A stretch of DNA of 64,000 nt from JABDMH01 sp050298535 (GTDB lineage: Bacteria; Bacteroidota; Bacteroidia; Chitinophagales; Saprospiraceae): positions 75,681 to 139,680 of the forward strand of contig JBNKUI010000091.1 of NCBI GenBank assembly GCA_050298535.1. Direction: 5' to 3'. Positions 28,421-38,300 of the stretch are shown in pieces (the stretch's first letter is position 1; the number at the start of each line of letters is the position of its first letter). The notes under the pieces were generated by a model that saw only the letters and a list, made by a program, of their open reading frames with translations, was not told where the DNA came from and did not search any database. The translations under genes and the position numbers were made by a program.

Positions 28421-29083
28421 TCAGTGCTCCGTAATTCCTTTTGCAATAAGATATTGGGCCGAAATGTAGGTGGTCATAATCAAAATCCCCGATGCATAAA
28501 TAGGCATTGCAAATTTGTTGATTGCTAAAATGGAGTCTGAAACCATAAATAGTATGGCACCCCATAACACATGCCAGTAACTTATGGTATTCGTTTTGCG
28601 AAAACGTGAAAGTGCAGCCAAAACCATTAAGACCAGGATGCCAGCATATAAATAAACAGGAAATTTGAGTGGCCCCAAAGTAGGTGAAAGAAAGTAGAGC
28701 AATGCAGCTCCTACCAGTAAGACCAATACCGACGCTACAACCACCAGAGAACTGCTCTCATAGGGAGACGGCTTATCTGAAGCTCTTCGGTAGCTCATGA
28801 TATAGAGAATATGTGCCAGTAGAAATGCACCAAGTCCTATCAAGAAATAGAAAGAGCGAATCTGATCATACATGAGCGCTACATCACCGATCCAGGAGAA
28901 AAGAATCCCTGCCAGTAGAAAAGGGGTCGATCTTCCTGATTTTAGCCAAACATAATAGGCAAGTATGGGCATCAGTAATGGTTTAGAAAAGTGTCTCAAC
29001 TCGGTCCATTCCATCATTATCCCGGCCAGGTCACAGAGTGCTACAAAGACATATAATGAAATGACAGTGCCTGATGATTTCAT
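28421..29083 (-). CDS. Lysoplasmalogenase (YhhN/TMEM86 family)
   Basis: A 220-aa membrane protein with about eight helices. Family features are KPLLMPILAYYVW near the N-terminus, LFSWIGDVALM (conserved Asp in a helix), and WGAILFMVSDSILAINKF with its conserved Asp. YhhN/TMEM86 proteins hydrolyse the vinyl-ether bond of lysoplasmalogens, releasing an aldehyde and glycerophospho-base. ATG 29083 lies 3 bases after the stop of the upstream small gene, so the two are co-transcribed; longer starts would overlap that gene. Confidence 0.85.
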   Translation of the reverse strand: MKSSGTVISLYVFVALCDLAGIMMEWTELRHFSKPLLMPILAYYVWLKSGRSTPFLLAGILFSWIGDVALMYDQIRSFYFLIGLGAFLLAHILYIMSYRRASDKPSPYESSSLVVVASVLVLLVGAALLYFLSPTLGPLKFPVYLYAGILVLMVLAALSRFRKTNTISYWHVLWGAILFMVSDSILAINKFAMPIYASGILIMTTYISAQYLIAKGITEH

Positions 29084-29085
29084 AA

Positions 29086-29328
29086 TTACTTTTCTAGCTG
29101 ATTTAATATTTCTTGATAAGATTCCTGGTATTCCCAATAGATCCAGCGGTTGTGGGCATAGGTTGTCAGAATATACTTCTCACCTAAGGATTGAATTCGA
29201 TCAGTACGAATCATTTTTTTACTCCAGTTTTGGGACTCGATTTCTTCGGTGATCTCCTGATTATTGTTGTCATAACCATGAGAAATCAAATGATTTTTTA
29301 CCGTTACTTCTATAAATTGCTTGGCCAT
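29086..29328 (-). CDS. Small conserved-looking cytoplasmic protein
   Basis: An 80-aa protein (MAKQFIEVTVKNHL...) with mixed charged and aromatic residues (YILTTYAHNRWIYWEYQESYQEIL). It has no signal peptide or membrane segment and no motif I recognise. The ATG at 29328 is preferred over one four codons upstream. It is tightly spaced before the lysoplasmalogenase gene, which supports it as a real gene and suggests a shared transcript. Function unknown. Confidence 0.6.
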   Translation of the reverse strand: MAKQFIEVTVKNHLISHGYDNNNQEITEEIESQNWSKKMIRTDRIQSLGEKYILTTYAHNRWIYWEYQESYQEILNQLEK

Positions 29329-29340
29329 GTTTCTTTTCAA

Positions 29341-29656
29341 TTATTTCTGGTGATACAACAGATTTACTTCTTTTGACAAAGTAAGAGAAACTTGAGATTA
29401 TAGATGGGTAAGATTTCGGATCGTTTACATATGATTTGTTTACTTGGTCATGAACCAGATATCAGACATAAATGCAATGCCGACATGATTAGGTATGTCG
29501 AGTTTGGCGAAGAGGTGTGGAAAACTTTTGAGGAAAAATCCGTTCAAAACAATAGAAATAGGTTGAAGTGCCAGAGTCTAATACTGATGGGTGGCCCCCC
29601 ACAGTTAAATGAAAAGAACGTACATTTCATCATTAACCAATGAATGATTCTTGCTG
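29341..29656. other. Intergenic region between divergent units
   Basis: This 316-base stretch separates the minus-strand small-protein operon from the plus-strand cupin fusion and must hold both promoters. A 79-codon open frame at 29404-29643 exists (MGKISDRLHMICLLGHE...), but it has no recognisable motif and unconvincing composition, so I do not call it. No hairpin or repeat stands out. Confidence 0.5.
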
Positions 29657-30340
29657 ATGCCTATAATTAGGAAAGATACTATACCCGAATATGTCTGGGG
29701 TGAAGTTTGTATGGCCTGGGTCTTTTTCAAGACTGAACAACTTACCATAAAGGAGGAGCTGATGCCCTCTGGTACCGGCGAAGCTGCCCATTATCACCAG
29801 GAGGCAGGACAATTCTTCTATATACTTGAAGGTGTCGCGACTTTCGTAGAAGACAATCAGATCATCGAGGTGCATGCCGGAGATGGATTTGAGGTGAATC
29901 CTGGCACAATTCATAGCATTCAAAATAACGGAAAGAAAAATCTGAGGTTCTTGCTGATTTCTCATCCAGCTGCAGATCAGGATCGATATGAGAAAGATCA
30001 AAATCCGGGGATCAATCTTGGGGGACGAAGATTTGTGGCATTATCAAATTCGGACTCCGGCGAGGTTTCTGACGAGACGATCTTCGCCTATCATCAAAAG
30101 GGAGACATAGTTTGGGCCACGTATCAAGGGGGAGATATTGTCTTTGGCACCTTGTCGGGTCAGATACTGGGGCAAAAGTTAAAATTCAACTATCAACACA
30201 GAAATCAAAGAAATGAATTTATGACAGGTATCTGCCACACCGACATCAAATTAGTGGGTGGGAAAATTCAACTCCACGAAAAATGGAAGTGGACTTGTAA
30301 TGATTTTTCTGAAGGCACATCTGTTCTGGAAGAAGTGTAA
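29657..30340 (+). CDS. Cupin fused to a C-terminal beta-rich (N-acetylglutamate synthase-like annotated) domain
   Basis: A 227-aa two-domain protein. Residues about 30-105 form a cupin, with metal ligands in AAHYHQEAGQFFYILEG and PGTIHSIQNNG. The second part (about 122-225: NLGGRRFVALSNSDSGEVS, HQKGDIVWATYQGGDIVFGTL) matches a small beta-barrel family often found alone and commonly mislabelled N-acetylglutamate synthase. The join between them is short (DQNPGI). A fusion suggests the cupin modifies or senses the ligand of the barrel. ATG 29657 is used; the TTG two codons upstream is unlikely. Confidence 0.7.
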   Translation: MPIIRKDTIPEYVWGEVCMAWVFFKTEQLTIKEELMPSGTGEAAHYHQEAGQFFYILEGVATFVEDNQIIEVHAGDGFEVNPGTIHSIQNNGKKNLRFLLISHPAADQDRYEKDQNPGINLGGRRFVALSNSDSGEVSDETIFAYHQKGDIVWATYQGGDIVFGTLSGQILGQKLKFNYQHRNQRNEFMTGICHTDIKLVGGKIQLHEKWKWTCNDFSEGTSVLEEV

Positions 30341-30346
30341 AGAGCA

Positions 30347-30796
30347 CTAGATTTTGGGGAAGATCATTCCCGTATTCTTCATATAATCTCCGTATCCCTG
30401 GTAGCGCTTGCGTAGTAGTGATTCTTCATATCGCGCCTTCAACATGAAGAAACCATAGCAGATAATAGACAGGAAAACACGTGGATAGCTATATGATGCG
30501 AGCGAGTATCCAAACATCGCCAATACAATGCCCAGATAAATGGGGTGACGAATATAGCGATAAAGACCTCCCTTGATGAGAGTACCTCCATTCACCGGTG
30601 TTGGAAAAGGGGAGAGGTTAGTTTTCAACTGTATAACCGCCACAATTCCTACCAATAGACCACCCGCACACAAGGCTAAACCCAACCAAAGTATTGCTGG
30701 TGCCTGAAAGTCAAACACGGGGTTTGAGGATACAAAGAAGCCGATAAAAAGCACGGCCTGAAAAGCAACCAGCATAAAATCCTTTATAGGTGGCAT
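30347..30796 (-). CDS. Isoprenylcysteine/phospholipid methyltransferase-like membrane protein
   Basis: A 149-aa membrane protein with four or five helices. It carries the ICMT/PEMT signature GLYRYIRHPIYLGIVL and the C-terminal ARYEESLLRKRYQGYGDYMKNT, which together bind SAM at the membrane surface. These bacterial proteins methylate lipids or small amphipathic acceptors; the exact substrate is unknown. Its stop is 6 bases from the stop of the cupin fusion (convergent). Confidence 0.82.
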   Translation of the reverse strand: MPPIKDFMLVAFQAVLFIGFFVSSNPVFDFQAPAILWLGLALCAGGLLVGIVAVIQLKTNLSPFPTPVNGGTLIKGGLYRYIRHPIYLGIVLAMFGYSLASYSYPRVFLSIICYGFFMLKARYEESLLRKRYQGYGDYMKNTGMIFPKI

Positions 30797-30891
30797 GACC
30801 TCAAGATCTTAAAAAATCCACGTTTACGGGTCGATTTAAGCTCATCTTTTGTAGGAATTATTCATAATTCTATCTCTTTTCTATGATTATA

Positions 30892-30936
30892 ACTGCAATT
30901 ACGAAATTAATAACATATATTTACTGCAATTACGAA
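30892..30936. promoter_or_regulatory. 14-bp direct repeat, candidate PadR operator
   Basis: ACTGCAATTACGAA occurs at 30892-30905 and again at 30923-30936, spaced 31 bases start to start (about three helical turns). It lies just before the serine-hydrolase gene that leads an operon containing its own PadR-type regulator. Confidence 0.5.
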
Positions 30937-30948
30937 TAAAATAAGTGC

Positions 30949-32097
30949 ATGTATTTAGTAAAACGATGTCTCATAATCCTTTGCATATGGATCGCGGGAA
31001 AGAAGATGGCAGGTCAGAATATATATGCATCGGTAGATCAGGATCTTAGGGAGCATTATGAGGCAAGCAATCTACCGGGATTTGCTGTGGCATTAATTCA
31101 GGATGGAGAAGTTGTGTATAGGGCATCTTATGGTTTTGCAGATATCGAAAAGCAGATACTATTTACGGACACTACTACGCTGAACGTAGGATCGGCCAGT
31201 AAGACGGTGGTAGGGGTTGCCATGGCTCAATGTCTTGCCAGAGGTTATTTCACGTTGGATGCAGAAATCAACGAATTTCTACCCTTTGAAATCTCATATC
31301 CCAAGTCTCCAGAATCTATCAGGATACATCATCTTGGCACACATACCTCCGGGCTGCTCGACTCAAAGTATTATGGAAATACCTATGTACCGGCAAAGTT
31401 CACAGGTAGTGACTATCATCCGGGTTTCAAGAGTTTTCTTGAGAAGCATAAGGAGATTTCACTTTCGAGCTTCCTCAAGAACCTATTTAACCTTGAGGGT
31501 AAATGGTACAATCGCAAAAACTTTTCGAAGGGTGGACCGGGAGCCGCATTCCAGTATGCTAACGTTAACGCCGCCTTTGGGGCGCTAATAGTCGAAGCTG
31601 CATCAGGTCTTTCCTTCCGTGATTATACAGTAGAGTCCATCTTCCAACCATTACAGATGACCCGTACTTCCTGGGTACAACCGAAGGAAATGGCAACGAG
31701 GTATTTTCCATCTGGGTATAAGGTGGCTCCATATCGGCTGATTACCTATCCGGATGGAGGTCTGTATTCTTCATTGGAAGACTTATCTCGATTTGTGATC
31801 GAGATTTTGAAGGGGAGAAGTGGAGAGCCCACAGTTTTGGATCCAATAGACATCAAAGCTTTATTACCGGGAGATGATGATGAAAACCGAATTTTTTGGG
31901 GCATGGGGACAGAAAGCCGGGATATTGGACATACCGGAAGTGATCCAGGTGTACAAGTAGATCTCCGGTTTAACGCAGATCATGAAACCGGAATCATCGT
32001 GATGACGAACGTAAATGCAGAGGACGATTCCAAGTTAGAGAAGCAATTCCGTGGGATCATTGAAATTCTAAAAAAACATTTTTACCTCACTAATTAG
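30949..32097 (+). CDS. Serine hydrolase of the beta-lactamase/class C family
   Basis: A 382-aa exported protein, with an N-terminal hydrophobic segment and a likely signal ending near AGQ. The three active-site motifs of the class C/DD-peptidase fold are present: S82-A-S-K85, Y203-A-N, and H328-T-G. Such proteins act as esterases, D-aminopeptidases or peptidoglycan-type peptidases; resistance is not implied. The stop (TAG) is directly followed by the ATG of the PadR gene, so it is first in a three-gene operon with a regulator and an FtsX permease. Confidence 0.88.
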   Translation: MYLVKRCLIILCIWIAGKKMAGQNIYASVDQDLREHYEASNLPGFAVALIQDGEVVYRASYGFADIEKQILFTDTTTLNVGSASKTVVGVAMAQCLARGYFTLDAEINEFLPFEISYPKSPESIRIHHLGTHTSGLLDSKYYGNTYVPAKFTGSDYHPGFKSFLEKHKEISLSSFLKNLFNLEGKWYNRKNFSKGGPGAAFQYANVNAAFGALIVEAASGLSFRDYTVESIFQPLQMTRTSWVQPKEMATRYFPSGYKVAPYRLITYPDGGLYSSLEDLSRFVIEILKGRSGEPTVLDPIDIKALLPGDDDENRIFWGMGTESRDIGHTGSDPGVQVDLRFNADHETGIIVMTNVNAEDDSKLEKQFRGIIEILKKHFYLTN

Positions 32098-32427
32098 ATG
32101 CTTTCAATGCGAAAATTTGACTACCTGATATTGCGAACGATATCCGACATAGATGAAGCCTATGCAGTTTCAATTACCAGGTATCTGGAGCAATCTGAAA
32201 GTAGGATGACCAGCATTCCCCAAGTGCTTTCAGCTTTGAAAGTATTAGAGAAAATGGGATTCATTCGCTCCACGCCTGTACTGGGATCTGAGGTACGAAA
32301 TGGGCACAGAAAACGAATCTATAGTTTAACCCAGTGGGGTGTCCGCTGCATGGAAAAAGGTCAATATCAGGATATAACCGAAGAGAGACAGTATTTTTAT
32401 AAAACACCTGGTTTCAACTCGGTATGA
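32098..32427 (+). CDS. PadR-family transcriptional regulator
   Basis: A 109-aa winged-helix protein: DYLILRTISDIDEAYAVSITRYLEQ, then IPQVLSALKVLEKMGFIRSTPV (recognition helix region), and RKRIYSLTQWGVRCME (wing). PadR proteins repress promoters and respond to small molecules. In Bacteroidota a gene of this size commonly sits directly before a large prefix-domain permease, as here. Its start abuts the previous stop and its own stop overlaps the next start by ATGA. It probably autoregulates this operon; the direct repeat at 30892 is a candidate site. Confidence 0.85.
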   Translation: MLSMRKFDYLILRTISDIDEAYAVSITRYLEQSESRMTSIPQVLSALKVLEKMGFIRSTPVLGSEVRNGHRKRIYSLTQWGVRCMEKGQYQDITEERQYFYKTPGFNSV

Positions 32428-35054
32428 AAAAGGAGTCACAAATTCATCCCCCTGCCTGGCCTTTGAAATTGGTACGGGGTCTCATCAATCCTGAATTTCT
32501 GGAAGAGATAGAGGGTGATTTGTATGAAGTGTTTCAGGACAATGTGGACCGACATGGTTTGTCCAAAGCACGTTTCCGATATACCCTTGACTGCTTTAAG
32601 CTGATTCGGCCTGCATTACTAAAACGAAACTTTAAAATAGGTGTAATGGGATTCTTTAGCTTGTTGAGAAATAATTTGAAAGTAGCAACCCGGGTTTTGC
32701 AACGTGATCGATTGTTTACAATGGTCAATGTACTGGGTATGGGTTTAGGATTGGTGATCTCACTACTGATTCTATTATATGCTTTTTATGAATTCAGTTA
32801 TGAATCTTACAATCCCGGATCGGCAAGAATGGTCAGGGTCACTATGGATTATCTCGATGGCGAGACAGTGGTAGATCAGGATTGTGAAACTTATCCACCA
32901 TTGGGCCCCCGAATCGTGCGAGATATTCCTGAAGCAGTAGATTTTGTCCGAGTCTATCATCTGGATGATATTGCGCTGCGAAAAGATGACAGGTATGTTC
33001 GTGCTGATCGAATCTTTGCAGTTGACAGCTCGTTCCAGCGTCTCTTCAATTATCCATTTCTCTACGGAGATCCATCCAATGCTTTCCATGAACCCAACCA
33101 GATGGCACTCACTGAATCTCAGGCCTTGAAATACTTTGGTAAAAGCGATGCAGTGGGAGAACTACTTTGGTATTCAGCGCTGGATCGACCTTTTGAGATC
33201 ATCGGGATACTTCCGGATCCTCCTTCGAATACACATCTCAAATTTAATGTGCTCGTCTCACTCGAAACGTTAAAGGAGCACTTTGGAGAATCAGATGAAA
33301 ACTGGGACGGAAATAACACATTTACGTATATACAATTAAACAGTGCCGCCGACTATGCAGCGTTTGAATCACATTTGGCGGATCTTAATGATCAGTTAAT
33401 ACTTGAAGAAAAAATCAGAAGTGAAAAAGTCATAGCCCAGCCGGTAGATGATATTCATTTATATTCTCACAAATCTTTTGAAGCCGAAGAAAATGGGGAT
33501 GCCAAAACGGTCTGGATTTTACTCGGAGTGGCTTTACTCGTAATTCTAATTGCTATTGTCAACTATATAAATCTGTCTACATCAAAGTCTTTGGACAGGG
33601 CAAAAGAGGTAGGTATTAGAAAAGTGATCGGATCATCATTGGGACAGCTTCGCTGGCAATTTTTTACTGAAAGTTTCCTGATAAATCTACTGGCCGGGGT
33701 GGTCGCCATAGTCTTGATTGTAGTTATACTACCTTATTTTAGAATGCTATCTGGATTACCGCCCAATTTTTCACCCTGGGAACTAGGGCAGTTTTGGATG
33801 ACCTTCCTGTTAGTTCTCGGTACCAGTACCTTATTATCAGGTCTTTTTCCAGCCTTTGTTTTATCGGGTTTTAGACCTGTTTCTGTTCTTAATGGTAAAT
33901 TTTCACACTCAAAGATTGGACAGCATCTACGGAAAGGATTGGTCATATTCCAATTTGCCATTACTACTTTTCTACTGGTACTCACACTTACCATTGATCG
34001 GCAATTAGATTTCATTAGGTCCATTGATCTGGGTTTAGATACAGAACACACGTTAGTAGTTGAAGCTCCACCGACAGAGGAAATGCAAGCTCAATTCACC
34101 AGCTTTAAACAGCAGTTGCTTTCCGATCCAGAAGTGATTTCTGTAGGATTATCAAGCTGCGTACCGGGTCTCCCATCTCACCAAATGGGCACGACTACAG
34201 GTATAACGCTGGATGGAGACACGGAGAAGCATAATTACAACTTCTACATTTATTCCATTGATCATGACTTCCTGAGGACTATGAAGATGGATCTTCTATC
34301 AGGAGAGGATTTTAGAGATCAAAAAGAAACGGATCAGGTCCTGGTAAATGAGGCAGCACTTGATCTCTGGAGAGTGAGTGATCCGGGGTCGGCAGTAGGA
34401 TTGGAACTCAATATGTGGGGCGGTAAGCGTCAGATTCGAGGTGTGTTTAAAAATTTTCATCAAGGTAGTGCGAAGTCCGATTTTCTACCGATGATATTTC
34501 TCTATAATCGCACCTTTAATGAGCTGGCCAGTGTCAGAGTAAATCCACAAGATGCACGAGAAACAGTGGAACGGGTACGAGAAAAATTTGAACGTGTTTT
34601 TCCGGGTGCTCCCTTTGAATACTTTTTCCTTGATCAGGAATTTGACAAGCAATACAGAGCAGATGCACAATTTCGGTCCGTCTTCTCTTATCTCACCATC
34701 TTTGCCATCCTGATTGCTTGCATGGGTCTATTTGGACTTGTGTCCTTCTCCGTTGCCAAACGAAAGAAAGAGATTGGTGTCAGAAAAGTCCTGGGGGCAA
34801 GTACCCGGCAGTTGGTATCTCTGCTTTCAGGTGATTTTTTGGGCATCGTATTGATTTCTATACTGGTAGCTATGCCTGTCACCTATCTCCTCGTCAGGAA
34901 ATGGCTCACTTCTTTTGCCAATCGAATTGATCTTGAGGTCTGGATATTCGCTTTCCCGGCAGTGGTAGTACTTGCACTGGCCTTATTGACAACCATTCTT
35001 CGTACTTCCCGGCTGGCTTCGTCTAATCCAGTATTTTCATTACGTGACGAGTAG
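32424..35054 (+). CDS. FtsX/MacB-type permease with permease prefix domain 2
   Basis: An 876-aa protein. Residues about 5-75 (PPAWPLKLVRGLINPEFLEEI, then EGDLYEVFQD) form the cytoplasmic prefix domain 2 seen on Bacteroidota permeases encoded beside PadR genes. A MacB-like periplasmic domain follows after the first helix (about 95-117). Two FtsX blocks carry RAKEVGIRKVIGSS and AKRKKEIGVRKVLGAS, and the protein ends in NPVFSLRDE. The ATPase partner is not adjacent. It is translationally coupled (ATGA) to the PadR gene. Role likely envelope stress or antimicrobial-type efflux and sensing; that is inference. Confidence 0.9.
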   Translation: MKKESQIHPPAWPLKLVRGLINPEFLEEIEGDLYEVFQDNVDRHGLSKARFRYTLDCFKLIRPALLKRNFKIGVMGFFSLLRNNLKVATRVLQRDRLFTMVNVLGMGLGLVISLLILLYAFYEFSYESYNPGSARMVRVTMDYLDGETVVDQDCETYPPLGPRIVRDIPEAVDFVRVYHLDDIALRKDDRYVRADRIFAVDSSFQRLFNYPFLYGDPSNAFHEPNQMALTESQALKYFGKSDAVGELLWYSALDRPFEIIGILPDPPSNTHLKFNVLVSLETLKEHFGESDENWDGNNTFTYIQLNSAADYAAFESHLADLNDQLILEEKIRSEKVIAQPVDDIHLYSHKSFEAEENGDAKTVWILLGVALLVILIAIVNYINLSTSKSLDRAKEVGIRKVIGSSLGQLRWQFFTESFLINLLAGVVAIVLIVVILPYFRMLSGLPPNFSPWELGQFWMTFLLVLGTSTLLSGLFPAFVLSGFRPVSVLNGKFSHSKIGQHLRKGLVIFQFAITTFLLVLTLTIDRQLDFIRSIDLGLDTEHTLVVEAPPTEEMQAQFTSFKQQLLSDPEVISVGLSSCVPGLPSHQMGTTTGITLDGDTEKHNYNFYIYSIDHDFLRTMKMDLLSGEDFRDQKETDQVLVNEAALDLWRVSDPGSAVGLELNMWGGKRQIRGVFKNFHQGSAKSDFLPMIFLYNRTFNELASVRVNPQDARETVERVREKFERVFPGAPFEYFFLDQEFDKQYRADAQFRSVFSYLTIFAILIACMGLFGLVSFSVAKRKKEIGVRKVLGASTRQLVSLLSGDFLGIVLISILVAMPVTYLLVRKWLTSFANRIDLEVWIFAFPAVVVLALALLTTILRTSRLASSNPVFSLRDE

Positions 35055-35394
35055 ATATTTTAAGTGTAATTATAACAATTAATATACTGCTTGGGTTCCA
35101 ACTTTTGGTAATTGTAACCATGACGTACTGTGTGTTATAGAATTCATAACAAACATCTTAGATCTATATTTACCTTTGCTTGAAACAGAACAGGCTATGC
35201 CATTATACAATATAAACATATAAATTACGGATACTATAGCAATTTAACGTAGTGGATTCTATATAAATATGTATTATAATTTATTTCTGGTAAGAGGTGA
35301 TTCGGAAAATAAAATCTGAATTCTGTTAGGAAAAAGTTAACGATTTATTAAGTTTGGTTCTACGGAACTAAATTTTTTTACCAAAACAAGAAAG
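35055..35394. other. AT-rich regulatory region before the SusC/SusD operon
   Basis: This 340-base gap contains no plausible gene. Two sequences match the TAnnTTTG -7 consensus: TACCTTTG at 35171-35178 and TAAGTTTG at 35349-35356. The former would give a long leader, the latter a short one. It is the obvious place for control by a sigma/anti-sigma or hybrid regulator, but none is encoded nearby. Confidence 0.6.
35349..35356 (+). promoter_or_regulatory. Candidate -7 element of the SusC promoter
   Basis: TAAGTTTG fits TAnnTTTG and lies 38 bases before the SusC start codon. A matching -33 TTG at 19-21 bases upstream is not evident. Confidence 0.4.
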
Positions 35395-38300
35395 ATGAAA
35401 GCATACTGCTACTTATCTAAGTACATTCTTTCTGTTCTGTTACTCTTAGCATCAATAACAATGGTTTCCGCACAGAGTCGATCTCTGTCTGGAACTATTA
35501 CGGATGCTGATGGTGAACCTTTGATAGGTGCCACCATCCTGGTCCAGGGCACATCGAATGGTACAGTTACTGATTTTGATGGCAAATATTCATTGGATGT
35601 GAATACCGGTGATATATTGGTCGTTTCTTTTACCGGTTATACCACACAGGAGGTAACCGTTGGTGATGAGGAGGCACTGGATATTGTGCTTCAGGAGGGA
35701 GTTTTAATCGATGAAGTTGTTGTCACAGGATATGCAGTGGAGTCAAAAAGGCAAACCACGGGTGCGGTTTCAACCGTTAAGGCGGTAGATCTGCAGGTGA
35801 TTCCTTCTGGAAATATTGAGCAGCAATTGCAAGGACGTGTATCAGGCGTTACAGTACTCACGAACGGTCAGCCTGGTACGACCAGTCAGATCAGGGTACG
35901 GGGATTTGGAGCTTTTGAAGGTAACCAGCCACTCTATGTCGTGGACGGGGTACCCGTACAGAACACTGAGTTTATTAACCCAGACGATATTGAGTCAACT
36001 ACCGTTTTGAAAGATGCAGCAGCTGCCTCTATCTATGGTGCAAGAGCTGCGAGTGGTGTAGTAGTATATACAACCAAATCGGGTTCGCGCAAGAATCAAA
36101 AAATGCAGGTTTCATACAACGGTATGGTGGGATTTACAGATCCAAATGTGAATGGCTCACCAGAAATGCTGAATCCCCAGGAGATGGCAGAATGGACGCA
36201 CATCGCCTATCGAAACAATGCGATAGCCAATGGTACTGATCCTCAGTATACGCATCCACAATATGGAAGTCAGCCGACACCTACATTACCAGACTATCTC
36301 CATGCAAATGGTGTAAACGGTGTGCGGGGTTCTATAGATATAGCAGCTATTCAGGCTGCATATGAGGCTGATCCTGAAAATGTATTTCTGATTAAACCTA
36401 ACCTTGAAGGAACCAATTGGTATGATGAGATTACTCGAACAGCTATGGTACAACGGCATGCATTAGGTTTCAGCGGGGGTACTGAAAATGGTCGATACTA
36501 TATTGGTCTGGGTATGCAGGATCAGTCCGGTATCTTACTCTCCAACGAATTTGAGCGCTATTCTTTCCGGGCGAACTCCGAGTGGGATCTCCTACCTTGG
36601 TTGAGTGTAGGTGAAAATCTGCAGTATACCTACCGATCCGTACGAGGTCAGCAGGGAGGCCAAGGTGGTATTGGGGTGGCCGATGATGAATCAGAAGTGC
36701 TCTCTGCCTATCGTATGCCAACAATTATTCCAGTCTTTGATGAATTTGGGAGTTATGCCAGTACTAAGGCGGGTGGTTTCAATAATCCACGAAACCCTGT
36801 GCGAAGGCTAGTAAATAATAATGGTTCAGATAAGAGCTTTACCAATTCAATTTTTGGTAATGTCTACCTCTTAATAAAACCTGTAGAGGGCCTCACTCTG
36901 AAGTCAAGTCTTGGAGGTGGATCTTTTAACAGCTACTTCGTGAATTATGGTTTCCGATATCTCGGAGATTCAGAACCAGAAGCGAGCAATACATTCTCTG
37001 AAGGCAGTTCTTACGGATTCAACTGGGTATTTACCAACACCGCGACGTACAAGTTGCAATTGGGTGATCATGGATTTACTTTGTTGGGAGGTATCGAGGC
37101 ATTGAATACCGGAGCCGGAAGAAACTTGAGTGGATCTGGTATTAATCCTTTCTCTACGGATTTGGATTTCCAGAATCTCTCCACAGTGCAGAGTCCACAG
37201 GTACAAAGTAATTTGGGAAGTGGGGTTAACTTCTTCTCCGTTTTTGGAAAACTGGATTACAACTATAAAGAGAAATATTATGTGACGGGGGTTGTGAGAC
37301 GCGATGGTTCATCTCGATTTGGAGAAAACAGTCGTTATGGTGTATTCCCTGCATTCTCAGCTGCATGGCGTGTGACTTCTGAACCATTTATGCAAAATCT
37401 TGGATGGTTAGATGATCTGAAAGTTCGTGGAGGATGGGGTGAAATGGGTAACTCTAACAACGTGGATCCCTTCAATCAGTACTCCTTATACAATGCCCGA
37501 AGAGACCGAACCTTCTATCCAATTGCCGGACAAAATAGTGGTGTGGATGAAGGATTTGCGCAATCACGAATCGGAAACCCGGATGCAAAATGGGAAACCA
37601 GTGAAACATTTAACATTGGGTTTGATGCATCATTCCTTAATAATAAGTTGGAAGTTATCCTTGATTACTGGACCAAGGATACCAGAGACTTATTGTATCA
37701 AGTACCATTACCTGGTGTTACGGGAGTGTATGCAGCCGCTCCTTCGGTCAATATTGCGAGCATGCTTAACAAAGGTGTTGATATTCAAATTATCAACCGT
37801 GGTAATATTGGATCACAGCTGACCTATGATATCACATGGAACAGCTCATTCCTCAGTAATGAAATTACCTTCCTCGCTCCAGGTCTTGATTTCTTTGGAG
37901 GGGGTGGATATCGTGGGATTAGCCCCATTCGAAATGCAGTAGGACAGGGTCTCTCGACGTTCTTTGGATATAAGGTAGATGGGTACTTCAACAGCCAGGC
38001 GGAAGTGGATGCACATCCTGATCAGGTTGGAAAGGGCGTTGGACGATTTAAGTACGAAGATGTGAATGGAGATGGAGTTATTGATCCTGATGATCGTACT
38101 TTCCTCGGCAGTCCGATTCCTGACTATACTGGTGGCCTTACCTTAAATCTTGGATATAAGAACTGGTCATTTGAAACCTATTGGTATGGATCCTTTGGTA
38201 ACGAAATCTGGAACCAATCCAAATGGTTTACGGATTTCTTTGGAACATTTGAAGGTTCTGCTAAGGGAGTACGCGCCAAGGAATCATGGACTCCTGAGTT

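Noticed and set aside
28392..28565. N-terminal extension of the FkbM methyltransferase from ATG 28565
   Set aside because: It lies inside the lysoplasmalogenase coding region in another frame and shows no methyltransferase features.
29404..29643. 79-codon frame upstream of the cupin fusion
   Set aside because: No recognisable family, odd composition and position in a divergent promoter gap; kept only as a note in the intergenic entry.
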